From positions 1 through 64,000 of the forward strand of contig JANYFL010000040.1 of assembly GCA_025362735.1 (NCBI GenBank): a stretch of 64,000 bases of DNA. Direction: 5' to 3'. This document shows, in pieces, positions 58,138 through 64,000 of the stretch; the stretch's first letter is position 1; each line of letters opens with the position of its first letter. The notes under the pieces are model-generated. The model did not search any database. It was given only the letters and a program-made list of their open reading frames with translations, and was not told the DNA's origin. The translations under genes were made by a program, and so were the position numbers. Source of the stretch: Betaproteobacteria bacterium (GTDB taxonomy: Bacteria > Pseudomonadota > Gammaproteobacteria > Burkholderiales > Burkholderiaceae_D).

Positions 58138-58314
58138 TTATTCTGTCTTGCGCCGCGCCAGGATTTCATTGGCCGCAGTGAGGGTGACGAATAAAACAAA
58201 GCCGATGCCGAAAAACAGCAGGGAATCGTCTTCGCCGCTTTGGGTTAGCGTATAAATAAACCCGGCCAGTGTGTAGCCGGAAACCAGTCCGAAAATTGCG
58301 GTGAGCCAGTGCAT
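58138..58314 (-). CDS. small membrane protein, unknown
   Basis: 58 residues, ATG at 58314 and TAA at 58138. Two hydrophobic helices: WLTAIFGLVSGYTLAGFIY (3-21) and SLLFFGIGFVLFVTLTAAN (31-49), with the polar tail EILARRKTE. It is on the same strand as the methyltransferase, ending 20 bp upstream of its start, and starts 12 bp after the LysR gene's stop codon. No family recognised. The helical pattern and tight packing between neighbours suggest it is real, but there is no homology evidence. Confidence 0.55.
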   Translation of the reverse strand: MHWLTAIFGLVSGYTLAGFIYTLTQSGEDDSLLFFGIGFVLFVTLTAANEILARRKTE

Positions 58315-58325
58315 GGGGCTTTATT

Positions 58326-59258
58326 CTAGCGTGATGTTGCAGGGCGCTGTGCTGGCTTTAGCCCAAGCACCATGACGACGAATTCGATGAAAGCGCGTAC
58401 TTTCGCGGCAGGCAAGTGACGTGACGGGTAAAGTGCATAGAGAGGGAACATCTCGTCCGGCCAATCCGGGAAAAGGTCGATCAGTTTGCCTGCGTCAACG
58501 AGCTCTTGTATTCCTATCGCCTTGATCTGCGCCACGCCCACACCCGAAAGACAAGTGCTCAGGATGGTTCCAACCTCGGTCACGAGTATTCGTCCTGAGG
58601 TTGGCACCTTGATTTTCTTGCGCCCGCGTTGGAATTCCCAAGGATAAGGTAGACCTGTTACCGGGTTGCGTACCTGGATGCAAACATGGTTCGAAAGTTC
58701 TTCAGGTTTGTTGGGACGTCCGTGGCGTTTGAGGTATTCCGGCGTCGCTACGGTGACGATGCGAGTGTCTAGCAATTTGCGTGCAACCAGCGATGAGGTG
58801 GGTGGTTCGCCAAAGCGAACCGCAATGTCGAAGCCTTCGCCCACCATGTCGCCCAGTTGGTCGCGCGCAATCAATTCGAGCGAGATGTCCGGGTAAAGCT
58901 CCAGAAACCGTGGGAGATGCGGCGATAGTAGTAGCCGGGACGTAAAGGCGTCCGTATTGACGCGCAAGCGGCCACGCACGGCTTTGGATGAACCCATTGT
59001 GTGCGTCACGGCATCTTCGATACCCAATAGCAAGGGATTGATGTTGGCGTAAAGATGCCGGCCTTCGTCAGTCAGGCTGACCGAACGCGTGGTCCGGTCG
59101 AGCAGTCGTACACCAATGCGCGCTTCCAGCCGTGCAATGGCGCGACTGACGCCGGAAGGCGTCATGCCCAGCGCTTCGGCAGCTCTGGCAAAGCCGCCGC
59201 CTTCGATGACCGCAGTCAACACCCCGACGTTCGAGAGCAATCTTCCATCAATGGTCAT
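58326..59258 (-). CDS. LysR-family transcriptional regulator
   Basis: 310 residues. The winged helix (about 1-66) includes VIEGGGFARAAEALGMTPSGVSRAIARLE. The effector domain follows with KAVRGRLRVNTDAF and a typical C-terminus. It resembles the subgroup that regulates oxidoreductase or SDR genes transcribed divergently. The neighbour on the other side is an NmrA-like NAD(P)-binding gene, and a perfect palindrome lies between the two. Confidence 0.92.
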   Translation of the reverse strand: MTIDGRLLSNVGVLTAVIEGGGFARAAEALGMTPSGVSRAIARLEARIGVRLLDRTTRSVSLTDEGRHLYANINPLLLGIEDAVTHTMGSSKAVRGRLRVNTDAFTSRLLLSPHLPRFLELYPDISLELIARDQLGDMVGEGFDIAVRFGEPPTSSLVARKLLDTRIVTVATPEYLKRHGRPNKPEELSNHVCIQVRNPVTGLPYPWEFQRGRKKIKVPTSGRILVTEVGTILSTCLSGVGVAQIKAIGIQELVDAGKLIDLFPDWPDEMFPLYALYPSRHLPAAKVRAFIEFVVMVLGLKPAQRPATSR

Positions 59259-59268
59259 TGCGTTTGTT

Positions 59269-59291
59269 ATTCATGATTCGATGTCATGAAT
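59269..59291. promoter_or_regulatory. operator-like palindrome between the LysR and NmrA genes
   Basis: ATTCATGA (59269-59276), seven bases, TCATGAAT (59284-59291): an exact 8-bp inverted repeat, about 10 bp from the LysR start codon and 86 bp from the NmrA start. A second small palindrome, AATCAC-GA-GTGATT, lies at 59317-59330. The location fits LysR autoregulation with control of the divergent gene. Confidence 0.55.
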
Positions 59292-59377
59292 GATATGACA
59301 TGGATTGCCTTTATTCAATCACGAGTGATTTCTACAATTCAATCCATCAATGTTCAATAACCGAAAGGAAAGTACGT

Positions 59378-60235
59378 ATGTATGCAATTACTGGAATTAC
59401 TGGCAAGGTTGGCGGTGAAGCTGCGTGCAATTTACTGTCAGCAGGAAAACGGGTTCGCGCGGTCGTCCGTGACGCGGACAAGGGCAGGGCTTGGGCCGAA
59501 CTGGGCTGCGAGGTTGTACTCGCCGAAATGGAAGATGCGGCGGCGCTAACCCGTGCATTCACTGACGTTAAGGGTGTCTTCATCTTGCCTCCTCCGGTTT
59601 TCGACCCGGAGCCCGGCTTTCCGGAGGCAAAGGCCGTTATCTCTGCGGTCTATAAAGCGCTTGATGCGACCCGCCCAGCCAAAGTCGTTTGTCTCTCGAC
59701 CATTGGAGCGCAGGCGGAGCAGCCCAATCTATTGAGCCAGCGTACGTTGATCGAAGAGGCGTTGTCGAAGCTGCCGCTTGCCACCACTTTTCTGCGTCCC
59801 GCATGGTTCATGGATAACCTGGCCTGGGACATAGAGCAGGCGCGCGAACAGGGTGTGCTTTCGTGTTTCCTGCAACCGCTCGACAAAGCCATACCGATGG
59901 TTGCGACTTTGGATGTTGGACGCGTTGCAGCCGAACTGTTGCTGCAAGACTGGAGTGGAAAGTGAATCGTCGAACTCGAAGGGCCTCATTGGGTGACGCA
60001 GAACGAGATTGCTTCCGAACTGACCAGGGCGTTGCATCGTCCGGTTCGAGCCGAAGCGGTGCCGCGTGAGAATTGGGGCGCAATCTTTCGGGCGCAAGGT
60101 ATGCGTGACCCGATTCCACGCATTCAGATGCTTGATGGTTTTAACGAAGGCTGGATCAAGTTTGAGGGGAATGGTGCCACCTCCATCAAGGGCAGAACAA
60201 GCCTTGCAGAGGTCGTACTCAAGTTCGTGGTTTGA
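59378..60235 (+). pseudogene. NmrA-like NAD(P)-binding oxidoreductase gene interrupted by an in-frame TGA
   Basis: The ATG at 59378 opens MYAITGITGKVGGEAACNLL, the Rossmann dinucleotide motif of NmrA/SDR proteins. The frame continues through RPAWFMDNLAWDI and LLLQDWSGK, then meets TGA at 59963-59965. The frame stays open afterwards for a further 89 codons, with IVELEGPHWVTQNEIASEL and GFNEGWIKFEG, which match the normal C-terminal part of the family. A single C-to-T change of an arginine codon (CGA) would give this stop. Without readthrough the product is 195 residues and lacks its substrate-binding end. GAAAGGAAAG precedes the start. It could be a sequencing error. Confidence 0.85.
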
Positions 60236-60318
60236 TCCATTGAAATTAATTATTGGGGGTAAGTTGTCCATATGGATTCATTTCAAAACGGAGCCGATTC
60301 GCGCGTAAACTGAAGACC

Positions 60319-61431
60319 ATGACCGAACGCCACACCCCCCTCCATTTGGAGGCCTTAAAGGGCCGGGGCGCGGTGGCGAACATGCAAGGTCGATATGAAC
60401 GCGATGTGCGCGAGGATTTTGATGATGGCTGGGAACGCGATCAAAATGATGTGCCTCCACTCAAGACTATAGTCACCGAGGAACGTGCCAAGAGCATCCT
60501 GAACCGCAACGATTCACCGGACATTCCCTTCAATCAATCGCTCAATCCTTATCGTGGTTGCGAGCACGGCTGCATTTATTGTTTTGCTCGACCCACGCAC
60601 AGTTATTTGGGACTTTCGCCCGGTCTGGATTTTGAGTCGCGCTTGTTTGCCAAGGTCAATGCAGCTGAGCTATTGCGGCGCGAACTGGCGGCACCAAATT
60701 ACCAGCCCGAAGTGACCGCACTTGGGATAAACACCGATGCGTATCAACCGATTGAGCGTGAACTAAAAATCACGCGCGCCTGCGTTGAAGTGATGCACGA
60801 AACCCGGCATCCCTTCACGATCCTGACCAAGTCGTCTTTGATCGAACGCGACATTGACCTGTTGGCTGATCTGGCGCGCGATCAGTTGTTCCGGGGTGCA
60901 GTCACCATCACCACTCTCGACCATGAGGTTTCACGCAAGCTCGAACCGCGCGCGGCCAGTCCCGCGCGACGTTTGCGCGTGATTCGTACATTGGTCGATG
61001 CTGGCATTCCAGTGGCCGTCAGTGTTTCTCCGATTATTCCCTTCATCAACGATAGTGAGATGGAGCGCATCCTCGAACAGGCGGCAGCTGTGGGTGCCAA
61101 ACGTGCCCACTTCATCGTGCTGCGGCTACCCTGGGAATTGAATGATGTGTTTCAGCAGTGGCTGCAAACTCACTTTCCCTTGCGTGCCGAGCGCGTGATG
61201 AATCGCATACGCGACATGCGCGGTGGCAAGGATTACGACAGCCGCTTTGGCAAGCGTATGACTGGTGAAGGCATCTGGGCTGATTTGTTCCGGCAACGGT
61301 TTCGGAAGGCCTGTCACAAGCTGGGTTTGAACCAGACTGAGGGCAAGAGTTTTGATCTCACGCGTTTCAGAAAGCCCGTGGTTGTACCGCCCAGGAAGAA
61401 AGATTCGGACCAACTGGATTTGTTTGCTTGA
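60319..61431 (+). CDS. radical SAM protein, PA0069/SplB-like family
   Basis: 370 residues from the ATG at 60319 (MTERHTPLHLEALKGRGAVA); a longer frame start has no homology. The cluster-binding motif is CEHGCIYC (CX3CX2C, residues 81-88). The surrounding text, NPYRGCEHGCIYCFARPTHS, and the FESRLFAKVNA segment match the PA0069 family of radical SAM proteins. The substrate is unknown. The reaction involves a 5'-deoxyadenosyl radical from SAM. Confidence 0.9.
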   Translation: MTERHTPLHLEALKGRGAVANMQGRYERDVREDFDDGWERDQNDVPPLKTIVTEERAKSILNRNDSPDIPFNQSLNPYRGCEHGCIYCFARPTHSYLGLSPGLDFESRLFAKVNAAELLRRELAAPNYQPEVTALGINTDAYQPIERELKITRACVEVMHETRHPFTILTKSSLIERDIDLLADLARDQLFRGAVTITTLDHEVSRKLEPRAASPARRLRVIRTLVDAGIPVAVSVSPIIPFINDSEMERILEQAAAVGAKRAHFIVLRLPWELNDVFQQWLQTHFPLRAERVMNRIRDMRGGKDYDSRFGKRMTGEGIWADLFRQRFRKACHKLGLNQTEGKSFDLTRFRKPVVVPPRKKDSDQLDLFA

Positions 61432-61487
61432 ATTTTGTTGTTTGGGACTCAATCTAATATTTCTGCAAAAGCTAAATTTACCGATGC

Positions 61488-61566
61488 GTCATTCCCGCGC
61501 AAGCAGGAATCCATTTTGACTTTTGATCATTGACTAAACATGGATTCCCGCTTGCGCGGGAATGAC
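61488..61566. repeat. paired palindromic extragenic repeat (GTCATTCCCGCG type), copy 2
   Basis: GTCATTCCCGCGCAAGCAGG... and its inverse separated by about 27 bp of AT-rich spacer. The arms differ from copy 1 (9317-9393) at about two or three positions. It lies between the radical SAM gene and the dioxygenase gene. Confidence 0.85.
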
Positions 61567-61595
61567 GGCATCAAAACAATTGAAATGATTCAACC

Positions 61596-62402
61596 ATGAC
61601 CACTCTCCCAACCTACTACATCCCCCACGGCGGTGGACCCTGTTTTTTCATGGACTGGCCCGAGCCGAATCCATGGAGAAACATGGAGGTCTGGCTGCGC
61701 TCCATGCACAAATCGGTCGGGGTCAAACCGAAAGCTCTGTTGATCATTTCCGCTCACTGGGAAGAGCGCGAGTTTTCAGTCACGGCGCAGAGCAAGCCTG
61801 ATCTGCTCTACGATTACTACGGTTTTCCGCCGCATACGTATGAACTGCGTTATGACGCGCCCGGTTCGCCGCAACTGGCGCAACGTGTGCGCGATTTGTT
61901 GAGCGAAGCCGGACTCAAATCCGAAGCCCATATCGAGCGCGGGCTTGATCATGGTGTGTTCGTTCCATTCAAGCTGATCTATCCCGATGCGGACATTCCA
62001 GTCGTACAGCTTTCGCTCAAAGCCGGTCTCGATCCAGCGCAGCACGTACAAGTCGGACAAGCCATTCGAGCGCTGCGCGATGAAGGGGTCTTGATCGTGG
62101 GCAGTGGCATGAGTTATCACAACCTGCGCGAACGCACCGGGCGTTATGCAGCGCAATCGGCCGAGTTCGATTCCTGGTTAACCGAAGCTGCAACGGCTGC
62201 GCCAGAAAAACGCAATGCCATGTTGAGTGACTGGGCCAATGCTCCATCCGCACGCATTGCGCATCCGCGCGAAGAACATCTGATTCCTCTGATGGTTGCT
62301 GCGGGCGCTGCTGGCGAAGATCTGGGCGTGAAGGTTTTCAGCGACCGCGTGATCGGGGGAACCGTTTCGGCTTTTCAGTTTGGGGCTAGCTTGTCATTCT
62401 GA
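61596..62402 (+). CDS. DODA-type extradiol ring-opening dioxygenase (YgiD-like)
   Basis: 268 residues. The metal-ligand histidines occur in IPHGGGPCF, SAHWEER, LDHGVFVPF and HPREEHLIPL, as in 4,5-DOPA dioxygenase/YgiD proteins of the LigB superfamily. The family cleaves catecholic rings using Fe2+ or zinc; the natural substrate of bacterial members is often unknown. The stop codon TGA (62400-62402) is contributed by the adjacent TCATTCTGAGC repeat: the last three codons TTGTCATTCTGA are repeat-like sequence. The gene may therefore have lost or changed its original end. Confidence 0.88.
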   Translation: MTTLPTYYIPHGGGPCFFMDWPEPNPWRNMEVWLRSMHKSVGVKPKALLIISAHWEEREFSVTAQSKPDLLYDYYGFPPHTYELRYDAPGSPQLAQRVRDLLSEAGLKSEAHIERGLDHGVFVPFKLIYPDADIPVVQLSLKAGLDPAQHVQVGQAIRALRDEGVLIVGSGMSYHNLRERTGRYAAQSAEFDSWLTEAATAAPEKRNAMLSDWANAPSARIAHPREEHLIPLMVAAGAAGEDLGVKVFSDRVIGGTVSAFQFGASLSF

Positions 62403-62500
62403 GCATAGTCGAAGAATCTCAGGTCTTTACAAACCGCCAGCTTGCATCAATGCCTTCATGTTTCAACCACCTGAGACCCTTCACTCTGTTCAGGATGACA
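62393..62500. repeat. TCATTCTGAGC/GAAGAATCTC-type repeat
   Basis: GTCATTCTGAGCATAGTCGAAG on the left, GAGACCCTTCACTCTGTTCAGG on the right, the same unit as at 56463-56562. It overlaps the 3' end of the dioxygenase gene. Confidence 0.75.
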
Positions 62501-62787
62501 ATTAATTATCAACTTGGATCAGATCGCGTAGCCTGGTTAGAGTGCAGCGAAAACCGGAGCATTGCGATAAGCAGATCAAACCTCTCAACACAGACGATGT
62601 TGAGCAAAAGCGAGAGAAAGGGAGATGCACAGAAAAATTCTTGAGGATTTCCGCTGGGTCTCGTAGCTTTTCTCTGTGATCTCTGTGTAACGCTTTTGGG
62701 TTTTATCTCGTAAAGGACAGCTTGAAAGCCGGGGAGATATAATTATGACCTTCCCGCTGTTTCGATTTCAGTCTTCATTCCCCCGCC
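62403..62787. other. 385-bp gap before purL, filled with repeats
   Basis: From left to right: a TCATTCTGAGC/GAAGAATCTC pair (62393-62500), one CGTAGCCTGGTTAG unit (62527-62558) and an ACACAGAG-family palindrome (62577-62704). No gene is visible. The purL promoter is not obvious. Confidence 0.7.
62577..62704. repeat. ACACAGAG/CTCTGTGT palindrome family, copy 4
   Basis: AACCTCTCAACACAGACG... and ...TTCTCTGTGATCTCTGTGTAA. It is the reverse-complement form of the copy at 54187-54305. Confidence 0.8.
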
Positions 62788-64000
62788 ATGCGCAGCAGCT
62801 CTGCCGAGAATTCTCCTTCCAGCATTTGTCTCAAGCTTTCCGGTGCCAACGCACTTTCGGAATTCCGTATTCAGCGCAAGTTACCCGAGCTTCAGCAGAT
62901 TGAGGCCAGGGTGAACGGCTTGAGTGCGCATTATGTTCATTTTGTCTGGTGCGAGCGGGGCTTGCAGCCGGACGAAATGCAAAATCTTCAGGCGCTGCTG
63001 ACTTACGGTGAGCCTGCCTCGCACGAGCATATTGAGGCGGAACGTTTTGTCGTGATTCCGCGTTTGGGCACGATTTCACCTTGGGCCAGCAAGGCGACCG
63101 ATATTGCCCACAATTGCGGGCTGACAGCGATACGACGCATCGAACGCGGTGTGCTGGTCTCAGTGCAGTTGAAAAAAAGTTTGTTGGGCAAGAAAAAGAC
63201 ACTCGATGCCGAAGCACATGCACGGCTGGCTGCGGTTCTGCATGACCGCATGATTGAGGATGTGGTTGCTGAAGATTTTGATTTCTCGCGACTGTTCCAG
63301 ACCTTACCACCCAAGTCCTTGGAAACGGTGGATTTGATTGGGCAAGGCAAGGCTGCATTAGTATCCGCCAATCGTAATTGGGGCCTGGCACTATCTGATG
63401 ACGAGATCGACTATCTCGTTGTTGCCTTCACCAAGGCCAACCGCAATCCGACGGATGTGGAACTGATGATGTTCGCGCAGGCCAATAGCGAGCATTGTCG
63501 CCACAAGATTTTCAATGCTTCATGGATTATCGACGGTGAGGCTCAAGACATGAGCCTGTTCGCGATGATTCGCAATACCGAAAAGCTTGCGCCTCAAGGG
63601 ACCGTCGTGGCCTATTCGGATAATGCCGCGATCATGCAAGGTGCAGTGGCCGAACGTTGGACACCGGGTTCGGATCAGGTCTGGCATGCAAACAGCGAGT
63701 TGACGCACACGCTGATGAAGGTCGAGACGCACAACCATCCGACCGCGATTGCGCCGTTTCCAGGCGCTTCGACCGGGGCTGGCGGTGAGATTCGTGATGA
63801 GGGTGCGACGGGACGCGGCGGGAAACCGAAAGCAGGGTTGACAGGATTCAGTGTTTCGAATTTGCTGTTGCCGGAAGCCATCCGATCCTGGGAGCATGCG
63901 GACGTTCAAAAGCCCTATGGAAAACCTGACCGCATTGCCTCGGCGCTTCAGATCATGCTCGACGGCCCGATTGGTGGCGCAGCCTTCAACAACGAATTCG
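62788..64000 (+). CDS. purL: phosphoribosylformylglycinamidine synthase, 5' part
   Basis: It starts at the ATG at 62788 ([19 protein letters not shown]) and is open to the window edge (404 complete codons seen; the full protein is about 1,300 residues). The N-terminal PurS-like domain is followed by a linker and the start of the synthetase domain. It includes [19 protein letters not shown] and the ATP/FGAR-site segment [20 protein letters not shown], then [19 protein letters not shown]. It converts FGAR to FGAM using glutamine and ATP. This is the large single-chain form usual in proteobacteria. No good ribosome-binding site is seen before the ATG. Confidence 0.95.
   Translation, partial: MRSSSAENSPSSICLKLSGANALSEFRIQRKLPELQQIEARVNGLSAHYVHFVWCERGLQPDEMQNLQALLTYGEPASHEHIEAERFVVIPRLGTISPWASKATDIAHNCGLTAIRRIERGVLVSVQLKKSLLGKKKTLDAEAHARLAAVLHDRMIEDVVAEDFDFSRLFQTLPPKSLETVDLIGQGKAALVSANRNWGLALSDDEIDYLVVAFTKANRNPTDVELMMFAQANSEHCRHKIFNASWIIDGEAQDMSLFAMIRNTEKLAPQGTVVAYSDNAAIMQGAVAERWTPGSDQVWHANSELTHTLMKVETHNHPTAIAPFPGASTGAGGEIRDEGATGRGGKPKAGLTGFSVSNLLLPEAIRSWEHADVQKPYGKPDRIASALQIMLDGPIGGAAFNNEF

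Noticed and set aside
1-64000. CRISPR array, prophage or integrated plasmid
   Set aside because: No regularly spaced repeats, phage structural genes, integrase or conjugation genes were seen; all repeats are palindromic and dispersed.

Overview
The window looks like the chromosome of a motile, Gram-negative betaproteobacterium of moderate GC content (Burkholderiales or a close relative; I cannot place it to genus). The evidence is the gene order scpB-rluB-rimP-nusA-infB-rbfA-truB-typA, the flagellar order fliC-flaG-fliD-fliS-fliT-fliK, the aat-ate-pyrD group, and an ileS with its own zinc-binding tail. Nearly all of it is ordinary chromosome. I see no prophage, no intact insertion sequence and no CRISPR array.

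Layout. 1-11,600: late flagellar genes on the minus strand (flagellin with a clear sigma-28 promoter, flaG, fliD, fliS, fliT, a FliK-type protein, a short FlhB-tail paralogue and a PilZ/YcgR brake), preceded by a diguanylate cyclase and a PAS histidine kinase/NarL-type regulator pair. 11,800-13,810: gltX and rpmB-rpmG. 13,840-18,490: minus-strand purN, an RsmB-type rRNA methyltransferase, an MscS channel and a fatty-acid desaturase. 18,750-24,500: ribF, ileS, a nitroreductase and a PBP7-type endopeptidase. 24,500-30,600: an IclR regulator, a glycine-zipper protein, a CNNM/CBS protein, pyrD, ate, aat, a Nudix hydrolase and the initiator tRNA. 31,000-42,800: an accessory stretch with a TonB-dependent receptor, a dihaem cytochrome c, DUF1272, MFS and OPT transporters, an acetyltransferase, a metallo-beta-lactamase-fold protein, an unrecognised PIN-like protein and a broken thioesterase gene. 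43,160-56,450: scpB to typA, interrupted by a membrane glycosyltransferase. 56,450-64,000: an orphan DNA methyltransferase with a damaged tail, a LysR regulator facing an NmrA-like gene broken by a stop codon, a radical SAM protein, a DODA-type dioxygenase and the 5' part of purL.

The most notable non-gene content is a dense set of dispersed palindromic repeats. One family of about 150 bp has three copies. One copy has split a FlK-type thioesterase gene, and the other two lie in the infB-rbfA-truB region, where a strong terminator and an extra gene also break up the usual operon. A second family (ACACAGAG/CTCTGTGT palindromes) has four copies, a third (CGTTCGTCCTGAG type) has two full copies plus relatives, and a fourth (GTCATTCCCGCG type) has two.

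Regulatory sites that can be read directly are the fliC sigma-28 promoter, a consensus sigma-70 promoter followed by a terminator in the rimP-nusA-infB leader (an apparent attenuator), a pair of matching palindromes upstream of the TonB receptor, and a perfect palindrome between the LysR and NmrA genes. I found no wholly new multi-gene system. The best candidates for something undescribed are the mobile hairpin element, the PIN-like protein and the TonB-receptor/cytochrome locus.
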